From positions 1,736,001 to 1,800,000 of the forward strand of contig CBDDAE010000001.1 of assembly GCA_965224795.1 (NCBI GenBank): a stretch of 64,000 nucleotides of DNA, given 5' to 3'. Origin of the DNA: NVTR01 sp036480115 (GTDB taxonomy: Bacteria; Pseudomonadota; Alphaproteobacteria; Rhodobacterales; Rhodobacteraceae). Under the pieces are notes generated by a model that worked only from the letters and a program-made list of their open reading frames with translations, had not been told where the DNA came from and searched no databases. This document shows positions 45,002 to 53,521 of the stretch, piece by piece; within the stretch, counting starts at the first letter, position 1; each line of letters begins with the position of its first letter. The position numbers were made by a program, and so were the translations under genes.

Positions 45002-45023
45002 AAATAGAATATTTATTCTATTT
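45002..45023. promoter_or_regulatory. perfect palindromic operator upstream of inositol operon
   Basis: Ten-bp inverted repeat AAATAGAATA / TATTCTATTT with a two-base TT centre. It is about 95 bases before the binding-protein start. A weaker copy lies before the regulator gene at 44086. The match of both sites to one pattern and their position around the RpiR gene suggest its binding site. Confidence 0.75.
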
Positions 45024-45117
45024 TGTTGATGCGGGAGATTCGCCGCCCCGATTGCGATCTGTTTCTGGGCAAAATGGCGGGTTTTTTAGAATATTCATAA
45101 ATCTTGGGAGAGAAAAA

Positions 45118-46059
45118 ATGCGAAAAACATTTACCGCAATGTTGGTGGCCACTGCTTTGGCCGCATCATTCGCTGCGCCGGCAATGGCTGAAGGCGAACG
45201 TTTCGTTTTGATCAGCCATGCGCCTGACAGTGACAGCTGGTGGAATACCATCAAGAACGCCATCAAAGTCGCCGGCGATCAGATGGATGTGACCGTTGAA
45301 TACCGAAACCCGCCCACAGGCGATCTGGCCGATATGGCGCGGATTGTTGAACAGGCTATCGCTTCAAACCCGGATGGCATTATCCTGACAATTGCTGATT
45401 TTGACGTGCTGTCCGGCCCAGTTGCCGACGCCGTTGATCAGGGCATTCCTGTGATTACCATCAATTCAGGTACTCAGGCACAATCCGAAGCCATGGGCGC
45501 TCTGTTGCATGTGGGCCAGTCGGAATATGATGCAGGTTTTGGCGCAGGAAAACGTGCCGCCGCCGCCGGTGTAACGTCGTTTCTTTGCGTGAACCATTAC
45601 ATCACCAACCCAGCCTCGGTTGAGCGTTGCAAAGGCTTTGCCGAAGCGATTGGCGCTGACGTTGGCACCAGCATGATTGATAGCGGCCAGGATCCGGCTG
45701 AAATCAAGAACAAAGTCATCGCCTATCTGGCGGCGAACCCTGACACGGGTGCAGTTCTGACATTGGGGCCAACTTCGGCGCACCCAACACTGGCGGCCCT
45801 GGACGAAGAAAGCCTGTCAGGCGAAATCTTCTTTGGTACGTTTGATTTGTCCGGTGAAATTGCCGATGCGATCAAGGCCGATGTCATCGCCTTTGCCATC
45901 GACCAACAGCCGTATCTGCAAGGTTACATGCCGGTCATCATCCTGACCAATCTGGCACGTTACGGGGTGCTGCCATCGGGCCACATGAATTCCGGCCCGG
46001 GGTTTATCACCAAAGACAGCATCAGCTTTGTTGAAAAATACGCTGGCGTTTACCGCTAG
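45118..46059 (+). CDS. inositol-type ABC transporter substrate-binding protein
   Basis: Periplasmic receptor of 313 residues, family 4 (RbsB type). The signal is MRKTFTAMLVATALAASFAA with cleavage near residue 25, followed by RFVLISHAPDSDSWWNTIKN, the TG-rich hinge and SGPVADAVDQGIPVITINSG. GGGAGAG lies upstream of ATG 45118; the longer frame has no ribosome site. With the permease and ATPase it forms a sugar importer. Being in the iol operon, myo-inositol is the likely ligand. Confidence 0.92.
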   Translation: MRKTFTAMLVATALAASFAAPAMAEGERFVLISHAPDSDSWWNTIKNAIKVAGDQMDVTVEYRNPPTGDLADMARIVEQAIASNPDGIILTIADFDVLSGPVADAVDQGIPVITINSGTQAQSEAMGALLHVGQSEYDAGFGAGKRAAAAGVTSFLCVNHYITNPASVERCKGFAEAIGADVGTSMIDSGQDPAEIKNKVIAYLAANPDTGAVLTLGPTSAHPTLAALDEESLSGEIFFGTFDLSGEIADAIKADVIAFAIDQQPYLQGYMPVIILTNLARYGVLPSGHMNSGPGFITKDSISFVEKYAGVYR

Positions 46060-46072
46060 ACCAAATGACCTG

Positions 46073-46094
46073 GGGCGGCGCGATGGCGCCGCCC
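46073..46094 (+). terminator. intra-operon hairpin with short T-run
   Basis: Nine-bp GC-rich stem GGGCGGCGC / GCGCCGCCC with a GATG loop (46082-46085), followed by TTTT. It lies 14 bases after the receptor stop and before the permease gene. It could end part of the transcripts and raise receptor over permease. Confidence 0.7.
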
Positions 46095-46127
46095 TTTTAC
46101 CAATTCAATTAAAATTGTGGGGTTGCC

Positions 46128-47225
46128 ATGTCTGACGAACGCGTAAAGCAAGTCTCAAACCTGCGGCGCGCCATGATCCGGCCCGAACTTGGGGCCATCG
46201 CCGGTGCCGTTCTTGTCTTCGCCTTTTTCCTTATCATCGCCGGGGACAGCGGCATGTTCGCCCCCAAAGGCATCCAGAACTGGACGGTCGTTTCCGCCCA
46301 GTTTGCCATCATCGCCGTGGGCGCTTGCCTGCTGATGATTGCCGGTGAATTTGACCTTTCGGTTGGCTCAATGATCGGTTTCGCCGGGATTGTGATCGCC
46401 ATTCTGTCAGTGCAATGGGGCTGGCCAGTGTGGCTCGCCATCATTGTGGCGTTCGTCGTGTGTATCGGCCTTGGTGCGCTCAATGGATTTTTGGTGATCA
46501 AAACCGGATTGCCCAGTTTTATCGTGACCCTGGCATTTCTCTATATCCTGCGCGGCATGACCATTTGGCTGTCGATCCTGACCACACAAAAGACCATTAT
46601 CGGTGGCGTCAAACAGGTGGCCGAAGGCGACTGGCTGGCCCCGGTTTTCGGCGGCACCATCCTGAAGGGGTTATTCCAATGGTTTGCCGATCAGGGCCTG
46701 ATTGACACCTTCACCCGTGGCAGCCGCGAAGGCCAGCCGGTGGTGGAAGGTGTGCCAATGTTGGTGGTCTGGGCCATAGGGCTGATCATATTTGGCCAGT
46801 GGTTGCTGACAAAAACCCGTTTTGGCAACTGGATTTTCGCCTCTGGCGGCGATGCACAGGCTGCGCGCTACGTGGGTGTTCCGGTCAACCGGGTCAAAAT
46901 GCTGATGTTCATGTTCACTGCCTTTTGCGCCTGCGTATTCGCCACCGCGCAAGTCATGGAATTTGGCTCAGCCGCCGCTGACCGCGGCCTGCTAAAGGAA
47001 TTTGAGGCCATCATCTGTGTGGTCATCGGCGGTGCATTACTGACCGGCGGTTATGGGTCGGTAATTGGGGCAGCCCTTGGTGCTCTGATCTTTGGTGTTG
47101 TGCAACAGGGCCTGTTCTTTTCAGGCGCCGAAAGTTCGCTGTTCCGGGTGTTCCTTGGAACCATTCTGATCCTCGCGGTGATACTCAATACCTATATCCG
47201 CCGCATGATTACGGGAGAACGCTAA
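46128..47225 (+). CDS. inositol-type ABC transporter permease
   Basis: Permease of the RbsC/XylH family, 365 residues, ten or more membrane segments. It shows family motifs FDLSVGSMIGFAGIVIAILS near 67 and GLGALNGFLVIKTGLPSFIVTL (in part) near 107, and GGDAQAARYVGVPVNRVKML near 240. It is translationally coupled to the ATPase gene, whose ATG overlaps the stop by one base. It has an extra loop around 160-200 compared with RbsC. Confidence 0.93.
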   Translation: MSDERVKQVSNLRRAMIRPELGAIAGAVLVFAFFLIIAGDSGMFAPKGIQNWTVVSAQFAIIAVGACLLMIAGEFDLSVGSMIGFAGIVIAILSVQWGWPVWLAIIVAFVVCIGLGALNGFLVIKTGLPSFIVTLAFLYILRGMTIWLSILTTQKTIIGGVKQVAEGDWLAPVFGGTILKGLFQWFADQGLIDTFTRGSREGQPVVEGVPMLVVWAIGLIIFGQWLLTKTRFGNWIFASGGDAQAARYVGVPVNRVKMLMFMFTAFCACVFATAQVMEFGSAAADRGLLKEFEAIICVVIGGALLTGGYGSVIGAALGALIFGVVQQGLFFSGAESSLFRVFLGTILILAVILNTYIRRMITGER

Positions 47226-48004
47226 TGTCCGCTCCATTGATCGAAATGAAAGATATTGAAAAGCACTTTGGCGCGGTGATTGCACTAGGTGGCGTGTCTT
47301 TTGATGTGTTTCCCGGCGAATGCCATTGCCTGCTGGGTGATAACGGCGCCGGCAAATCCACGTTTATAAAAACCATGTCGGGCGTTCATAAGCCCAGCAA
47401 AGGCACGGTAACGATGGAAGGGCGGGAAATGAATTTCGCCAATCCACGTGACGCGATGGAGGCGGGAATTGCCACCGTCTATCAGGATCTCGCAATGATC
47501 CCGCTGATGTCAGTGACCCGCAATTTCTGGATGGGAAATGAACCCACTCGCAAGATCGGGCCGATCAGCGTCATGGATTTCAAAAAGGCCAATCAGGTCA
47601 CCATGGAAGAAATGAAAAAGATGGGCATTAACCTGCGCGAACCGGGTCAGGCCGTTGGCACCCTGTCCGGCGGTGAACGCCAAACCGTGGCGATTGCCCG
47701 CGCAGTGTATTTCGGGGCAAAGCTTTTGATCCTGGATGAACCCACGTCGGCCCTTGGGGTTCGCCAAACCGCCAATGTTCTGGCCAATATCGACAAGGTG
47801 CGAAAACAAGGCATCGGGGTGGTTTTCATCACCCATAACGTGCGCCACGCGATGGCTGTTGGTGACCGTTTTACCGTGCTAAACCGCGGCAAAACTTTGG
47901 GCACCGCCAAACGGGGTGACATCACACCAGAGGAATTGCAGGATATGATGGCAGGCGGTCAGGAAATTGCGTCGCTAGAAGGTTCGCTTGGGGGAACAGT
48001 GTGA
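47225..48004 (+). CDS. inositol-type ABC transporter ATPase (single domain)
   Basis: ATPase of 259 residues. Walker A GDNGAGKST near 37, signature LSGGERQTVAIARAV near 143, Walker B LLILDEPTSALG, switch His in ITHNVRHAMA. RbsA or MglA are about 500 residues with two ATPase domains; this protein has one, as in the single-domain FrcA-like group. The stop overlaps the GTG start of iolC, so the transporter and catabolic genes are coupled. Confidence 0.93.
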   Translation: MSAPLIEMKDIEKHFGAVIALGGVSFDVFPGECHCLLGDNGAGKSTFIKTMSGVHKPSKGTVTMEGREMNFANPRDAMEAGIATVYQDLAMIPLMSVTRNFWMGNEPTRKIGPISVMDFKKANQVTMEEMKKMGINLREPGQAVGTLSGGERQTVAIARAVYFGAKLLILDEPTSALGVRQTANVLANIDKVRKQGIGVVFITHNVRHAMAVGDRFTVLNRGKTLGTAKRGDITPEELQDMMAGGQEIASLEGSLGGTV

Positions 48005-49908
48005 CTCTTGACGTTGTAACAATCGGCCGCTCGTCGGTTGATCTATATGGTGCCCAAGTTGGGGGACGCTTGGAAGACATGGCGTCTTTCAACAAATATA
48101 TCGGCGGCTCGCCCACTAATATCGCCGCCGGATGCGCCCGTCTGGGCCTGAAATCTGGCTTAATTACCCGTGTGGGTGACGAACATATGGGGCGGTTCAT
48201 CCGTGAACAATTGTTGCGAGAAGGCGTCGACGTGCGCGGCGTCATCACCGACCCGGATCGCCTGTCGGCGCTGGTGTTGCTGGGCATTCGGAATCGTGAA
48301 CAATTCCCTTTGATTTTTTACCGTGAAAATTGCGCCGATATGGCCCTGTGCAAAGATGACATTGACCCGACGCTGATCAAAGACACACGCTGCGTCACGG
48401 CGACCGGCACCCACCTAAGCCACCCCAACACCAAAGCGGCCGTGCTAAAAGCACTGGGGCTTGCCCGCGAACATGGTGCCCGCACGGCGCTGGATATCGA
48501 TTATCGCCCAAACCTGTGGGGCCTGTCTGGACACGGCGATGGGGAAAACCGCTTTATTGCCTCGGACAAAGTGACCAAAGATTTGCAAACCACCCTGCAA
48601 CTGTTTGATCTGATCGTCGGCACCGAAGAAGAATTCCACATCGCCGGTGGCACCACCGACACCATCACCGCCCTGCGGAATGTACGGGCAATCAGCGACG
48701 CGGTGCTGGTGTGCAAGCGCGGCCCGATGGGGGCAAGCGCATTTACTGATACAATTCCCGACAACCTGGATGACGGCCAAAGCGGACCGGGCTTTCCGAT
48801 CGAAGTGTTCAACGTCCTGGGGGCAGGGGACGTGTTCATGAGCGGGCTGCTTAAGGGCTGGCTAACCGATCAGGATTGGCAAACGGCGCTGAAATACGCC
48901 AACGCCTGCGGGGCCTTTGCTGTCAGTCGCCATGGCTGTACCCCGGCCTATCCCAGTTGGGATGAGCTGCAATATTTTTTTGATACCGGCATTCAAAACC
49001 CCGCCCTGCGCAAAGACCAGGCTCTGGAACAAATTCACTGGTCCACCAACCGCACCGGCGATTGGCCGCAAATGCGGGTGTTTGCCTTTGACCACCGCCT
49101 TCAGCTGGAAGAAATGGCCGACGCCGCTGGTGCGGATCACGCCCGCATCGGGGCATTTAAACGGCTATGCCTGACGGCCGCGCAAAATGTTTCCGGCGGC
49201 AAACCGGGTTACGGGGTTTTGTGTGACAGTCGGCTGGGGCAGGACGCGCTGTTTGATGCCGTTGGCACGGGCCTGTGGATCGGTCGACCGGTGGAATGGC
49301 CCGGCTCGCGCCCGCTGACGTTGGAACCGGAAATCGGCCCGGACTTTGGCGCGCTAAATGAATGGCCGCTTGACCATGTTGTCAAAGTGCTGTGCTTTTA
49401 CCACCCTGATGATGATGCCCAGACTAAGGCCACCCAAGAAAATACCGTGCAACGGTTGTTCGCAGCAGCGCGGCGCAACAAGCTGGAATTCCTGCTGGAA
49501 GTGATCCCCTCCAAGGTGGCAAAGTGTAACGATGAAACCTCGGCACAAATCATTCAACGCTTTTATGACATCGGAATTTATCCAGACTGGTGGAAACTGG
49601 AACCGATGAAAAACGAAATGGCTTGGCAACTGACCTGCGCGGCAATCCAAAAGAATGACTCGTTTTGCCGAGGCATTGTTGTGCTGGGATTGGATGCGTC
49701 CACGGCCCATCTGAAAACCAGTTTTGAAGCCGCAGCCAAACATGATCTGGTTAAAGGATTTGCCGTTGGTCGCACAATTTTTGCCGACGCCGCGCGCGCT
49801 TGGTTGTCGGGTGACATAAGCGATCAAAAAGCAATTGATGAAATGGCAGAAAAATACCGCGTTCTATGTGATTTGTGGGATGCTGCGCGAAAGGGAACAG
49901 GCGCATGA
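48001..49908 (+). CDS. iolC: 5-dehydro-2-deoxygluconokinase fused to a DUF2090 (IolJ-like) domain
   Basis: Phosphorylates 5-dehydro-2-deoxy-D-gluconate in inositol breakdown. The N-terminal 320 residues are a PfkB kinase (VDLYGAQVGGRLEDMASFNK with GGSPTNIAAG near 40, and the catalytic GAGDVFMSGLLKGW near 270). The C-terminal part (about 335-635) is the DUF2090 domain, related to class I aldolases and called IolJ-like in other bacteria. The GTG start overlaps the previous stop. The stop overlaps the iolD start. Fusion of the two domains is common in alphaproteobacteria, so one protein may do kinase and aldolase steps. Confidence 0.93.
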   Translation: MTLDVVTIGRSSVDLYGAQVGGRLEDMASFNKYIGGSPTNIAAGCARLGLKSGLITRVGDEHMGRFIREQLLREGVDVRGVITDPDRLSALVLLGIRNREQFPLIFYRENCADMALCKDDIDPTLIKDTRCVTATGTHLSHPNTKAAVLKALGLAREHGARTALDIDYRPNLWGLSGHGDGENRFIASDKVTKDLQTTLQLFDLIVGTEEEFHIAGGTTDTITALRNVRAISDAVLVCKRGPMGASAFTDTIPDNLDDGQSGPGFPIEVFNVLGAGDVFMSGLLKGWLTDQDWQTALKYANACGAFAVSRHGCTPAYPSWDELQYFFDTGIQNPALRKDQALEQIHWSTNRTGDWPQMRVFAFDHRLQLEEMADAAGADHARIGAFKRLCLTAAQNVSGGKPGYGVLCDSRLGQDALFDAVGTGLWIGRPVEWPGSRPLTLEPEIGPDFGALNEWPLDHVVKVLCFYHPDDDAQTKATQENTVQRLFAAARRNKLEFLLEVIPSKVAKCNDETSAQIIQRFYDIGIYPDWWKLEPMKNEMAWQLTCAAIQKNDSFCRGIVVLGLDASTAHLKTSFEAAAKHDLVKGFAVGRTIFADAARAWLSGDISDQKAIDEMAEKYRVLCDLWDAARKGTGA

Positions 49909-51731
49909 AGATGGTTAGATTAACAGCAGCGCAGGCAATGGTGCGCTATCTTTCGGTTCAGATGAACGGCGAAGGCGAACGGTTTCTGGCCGGCTGCTGG
50001 GCGATTTTTGGCCACGGCAACGTTGCCGGTCTGGGCGAAGCTTTGCACGGCGCAGGCGATGATTTCCCCACCTGGCGCGGCCATAATGAACAGGGCATGG
50101 CCCATGCGGCAATTGCCTATGCCAAAGCCAACAATCGGCGGCGCGCCATGGTGGTGACATCGTCGATCGGTCCGGGTGCGTTGAATATGGTAACCGCTGC
50201 GGGGTTGGCGCATGTGAACCGCCTGCCGGTGCTATTTGTTCCCGGCGATGTCTTTGCCAACCGCGCGCCAGATCCGGTGCTGCAACAGGTTGAAGATTTT
50301 GACGACGGCACCATCAGCGCCAATGATTGTTTCAAACCGGTAAGCCGGTATTTTGATCGCATCACCCGCCCAGAACAGCTGCTTACGGCCCTGCCGCGGG
50401 CGATGGCGGTGATGACTGACCCGGCGACCTGTGGGCCCGTGACATTGGCGTTCTGTCAGGATGTACAGGCCGAAGCCTATGACTGGCCCGAGGGTTTCTT
50501 TGCCCCCCAGACCTGGAATCAGCACCGCCCGCGCCCCGATTTGACGGAACTGGCGGCGGCTGCAGACGCCATAAAAGCCGCGAAAAATCCGTTGATTATT
50601 GCTGGCGGCGGCGTGTTATATTCGGGCTCGGCAAAGGTGATGCAGGCTTTCGCTGAAAAACACCAAATCCCCGTGGCCGAAACCCAGGCCGGAAAGTCGG
50701 CGCTGCCGTGGGACCATCCGTTGAACCTTGGCTCCATCGGCGTGACCGGATCATCAGCTGCCAATGCGGTGGCTGAAATGGCCGATTTGGTGATCGGAAT
50801 CGGCACCCGGTTTCAGGATTTCACCACTGGTAGTTGGGCGTTATTTCAAAACCCTGACCGCCGGATTCTGTCACTGAACATCGCCGGGTATGACAGTGCC
50901 AAACATAACGCGCTGCCACTGGTCTGCGACGCCCGCACCGGGTTGGACGAATTGACTGCAGCACTTGGCGATCACAGTGCTGTAGCCCCTGATCCGGCGT
51001 TAATATTGGCGTGGCGGGCAGCGGTGGATACCGCAACAACCGCACCCAGTGGCAATGACCACCCCACAGATGCACAGGTCATCGGGGCTGTTCAACGCTC
51101 TGTTGATGACAATGCCATCGTGGTTTGCGCTGCCGGTGGCCTGCCGGGCGAATTGCACAAACTGTGGAAATCCGGCGCGCCGGGCGGCTATCACGTGGAA
51201 TACGGGTTCTCTTGTATGGGCTATGAAATAGCCGGCGCAATGGGCGTGAAAATGGCGCATCCCGACCGTGAAGTCGTGGTGATGGTTGGCGACGGTTCCT
51301 ACATGATGCTGAACTCGGAATTGGCCACCAGTGTCATGCTGGGTCACAAGATCATCACCGTCATTCTGGACAATCGCGGCTATGCCTGCATCAACCGCCT
51401 GCAGATCAGCACCGGGGCTGAAAGTTTCAACAACCTGCTGGATACCGCGCGCCACAAGGTGCCAAGTGCCATAGATTTTACCGCCCATGCCGGTGCGATG
51501 GGTGCCACCAGCGAAAAAGTTTCTTCGATCCAGGAACTTGAGGCGGCAATGGCACGTGCCTGCGCATCCGACACATCCTACGCCATCGTCATCGACACCG
51601 ACCCCATGCCAACCACCCAGGCAGGCGGCGCCTGGTGGGATGTGGCCGTGCCAGAAATATCCGAGCGCGCCCAGGTTAACGCCGCCCGTAAAGCCTATGA
51701 CAATGCCCTTTCCGAAAGAACGAAAAAATGA
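49905..51731 (+). CDS. iolD: 3D-(3,5/4)-trihydroxycyclohexane-1,2-dione hydrolase
   Basis: Thiamine-diphosphate enzyme that opens the inositol ring. In the 608-residue chain the catalytic Glu is in GHNEQGMAHAAIAYAK (near residue 66) and the TPP/Mg motif is GDGSYMMLNSELATSVMLGH with LDNRGYACIN (about 465-500). The central domain (AAKNPLIIAGGGVLYSGS) is the Rossmann-like domain. I use the ATG at 49905, which overlaps the iolC stop as ATGA; ATG 49911 is an alternative. It is followed by iolE with a four-base overlap. Confidence 0.95.
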   Translation: MKMVRLTAAQAMVRYLSVQMNGEGERFLAGCWAIFGHGNVAGLGEALHGAGDDFPTWRGHNEQGMAHAAIAYAKANNRRRAMVVTSSIGPGALNMVTAAGLAHVNRLPVLFVPGDVFANRAPDPVLQQVEDFDDGTISANDCFKPVSRYFDRITRPEQLLTALPRAMAVMTDPATCGPVTLAFCQDVQAEAYDWPEGFFAPQTWNQHRPRPDLTELAAAADAIKAAKNPLIIAGGGVLYSGSAKVMQAFAEKHQIPVAETQAGKSALPWDHPLNLGSIGVTGSSAANAVAEMADLVIGIGTRFQDFTTGSWALFQNPDRRILSLNIAGYDSAKHNALPLVCDARTGLDELTAALGDHSAVAPDPALILAWRAAVDTATTAPSGNDHPTDAQVIGAVQRSVDDNAIVVCAAGGLPGELHKLWKSGAPGGYHVEYGFSCMGYEIAGAMGVKMAHPDREVVVMVGDGSYMMLNSELATSVMLGHKIITVILDNRGYACINRLQISTGAESFNNLLDTARHKVPSAIDFTAHAGAMGATSEKVSSIQELEAAMARACASDTSYAIVIDTDPMPTTQAGGAWWDVAVPEISERAQVNAARKAYDNALSERTKK

Positions 51732-52627
51732 TCCTTTACGGCACCAACCCGATCGCCTGGTCCAACGATGATGACCAAAGCCTTGGCGCAGATATCCCGC
51801 TGGAGCAATGTTTGCGACAGGCCGGTGAAATTGGTTTTGACGGTATCGAAAAAGGTCACAAGATGCCCACCACGCCTGATGCATTGCGCCGGGCATTGGA
51901 ACCCCATGGATTGGAATTTATTTCAGGCTGGCATTCGCTGAACCTGCTGAACCATTCGGTGGCGGATGAGCAAAAGGCAATTCAGCCGCATCTGGACTTG
52001 CTTAAGGCCATGGGTTGCAAGGTTTGTATCGTTTGCGAAACGTCTAATGCGATCCACGGCCGCGATGATGTCGCCCTGAGCGAAACGCCCGTCCTGCCGG
52101 ATGACCAATGGGCCAGTTTCGGGGCCGATGTAGAAGCAATAGCCGCGTTTTGCGCCACCCAGGGCATCACTTTGGTCTACCATCACCACATGGGCACCAT
52201 CGTTGAAACTGCACCTGAAATTGATGCGTTCATGGCCGCGACAGGCCCGGAAACCCAACTGTTACTGGACACAGGGCATGCTTGGTTTGCTGGTGTGGAC
52301 CCCACAGAATTGGCACACAAATACATGCACCGCGTCGGGCACCTGCACGCCAAAAACGTGCGCCCGGATATCAAGGCACAGGTGAACGCCGATGGCATGT
52401 CATTCCTCCAAGGCGTGCGTCGCGGGGTGTTTACAGTTCCGGGTGATAGTGAAGGCGGCGTAGATTTTGAACCGGTTCTAAAAATTGCAGCCGACCATGA
52501 CTACGCGGGCTGGCTGGTGATCGAAGCCGAACAAGACCCGGCCCTGCGCAATCCGCTGAAATATCAAACCATGGGCCTGAAGGCGCTAAAGGAAACGGCC
52601 CGCGCGGCCGGTTTGGACAAAGGATAA
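51728..52627 (+). CDS. iolE: myo-inosose-2 dehydratase
   Basis: Dehydrates 2-keto-myo-inositol to the dione used by IolD. A 299-residue TIM-barrel of the xylose-isomerase-like AP endonuclease family. It starts MILYGTNPIAWSNDDDQSLG, the family N-terminus, and carries metal-binding residues in LVYHHHMGTIVE, LLLDTGHAWFAG and GHLHAKNVRPD. The ATG overlaps the iolD stop (ATGA). Five bases separate it from iolB. Confidence 0.95.
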   Translation: MILYGTNPIAWSNDDDQSLGADIPLEQCLRQAGEIGFDGIEKGHKMPTTPDALRRALEPHGLEFISGWHSLNLLNHSVADEQKAIQPHLDLLKAMGCKVCIVCETSNAIHGRDDVALSETPVLPDDQWASFGADVEAIAAFCATQGITLVYHHHMGTIVETAPEIDAFMAATGPETQLLLDTGHAWFAGVDPTELAHKYMHRVGHLHAKNVRPDIKAQVNADGMSFLQGVRRGVFTVPGDSEGGVDFEPVLKIAADHDYAGWLVIEAEQDPALRNPLKYQTMGLKALKETARAAGLDKG

Positions 52628-52632
52628 ATCAG

Positions 52633-53442
52633 ATGGCTGATCTGTTACGCAAACCCACGGGAACCACAGGTAAAGTCCATGACATTACCCCCGAAAGCGC
52701 CGGGTGGGGATATGTGGGTTTTGGCCTTTATCGCCTGAAAGCCGGCGAATCCGTAACCGAGCCCACGGGCGAAACCGAGGTCATTTTGGTGCTGGTGGAA
52801 GGCAAAGCCACCATCAGCGGTGCCGGTCAGGACTTTGGCGAACTGGGCGATCGGATGAGCGTTTTTGAACGCACACCGCCCCATTGTGTCTACATCCCAA
52901 ATGGAACCGATTGGTCGGCCACAGCCACCACAGAGTTGACCCTCGCTGTCTGCACCGCGCCGGGCAAGGGCGAACACCTGGCCCAAATCATCGGCCCCGC
53001 AGGTATTGATCTAGAGCAACGTGGCAAGGGGGCCAACACCCGCTATATCCACAATATCGGCATGGAAAACCGCGACGTGGCCGACAGCTTGCTGGTGACC
53101 GAAGTGTTTACCCCGTCTGGCAACTGGTCATCCTATCCGCCGCACCGCCATGACGAAGATAACTTCCCCGACATGACCTATCTGGAAGAAACCTATTACC
53201 ACCGTCTGAATCCGGCCCAGGGATTTGGGTTTCAACGGGTGTTTACCGAGGACGGCACGCTTGATGAAACCATGGCGGTTAGTGACGGCGACGTGGTGCT
53301 GGTTCCCAAAGGTCACCACCCCTGCGGCGCGCCATATGGCTATGACATGTACTACCTGAACGTCATGGCAGGCCCACGCCGTAATTGGCGGTTCCAAAAT
53401 CACCCGGATCACGACTGGATATTTCAAAAGGATAAGCTGTGA
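52633..53442 (+). CDS. iolB: 5-deoxy-glucuronate isomerase
   Basis: Converts 5-deoxy-D-glucuronate to 5-dehydro-2-deoxy-D-gluconate. The 269-residue double-cupin protein has metal ligands in SSYPPHRHDEDNFPDMTYLE (His, His, Glu) and the last His in VPKGHHPCGAPYGYDMYYLN (about residues 165-185 and 225-245). Last gene of the inositol operon. The order iolC, iolD, iolE, iolB is complete for the ring-opening steps after inosose; iolA and a definite iolG are not in this window. Confidence 0.95.
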   Translation: MADLLRKPTGTTGKVHDITPESAGWGYVGFGLYRLKAGESVTEPTGETEVILVLVEGKATISGAGQDFGELGDRMSVFERTPPHCVYIPNGTDWSATATTELTLAVCTAPGKGEHLAQIIGPAGIDLEQRGKGANTRYIHNIGMENRDVADSLLVTEVFTPSGNWSSYPPHRHDEDNFPDMTYLEETYYHRLNPAQGFGFQRVFTEDGTLDETMAVSDGDVVLVPKGHHPCGAPYGYDMYYLNVMAGPRRNWRFQNHPDHDWIFQKDKL

Positions 53443-53521
53443 TTTTTGGAGCAATTGAAATTTGAAGAACCAATTGAAGCAAAACTGAATTTTTGAAACT
53501 TTGTAACAGATCCTTAGAAAG

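Noticed and set aside
51805..51820. TTTGCGACAG, matching the core of the IS6-like terminal repeat, inside iolE
   Set aside because: Only ten bases match, the flanks (Gly-Gly coding sequence) differ from the repeat, and the reading frame of iolE is intact. It is a chance match and was used as a caution for the other copies.
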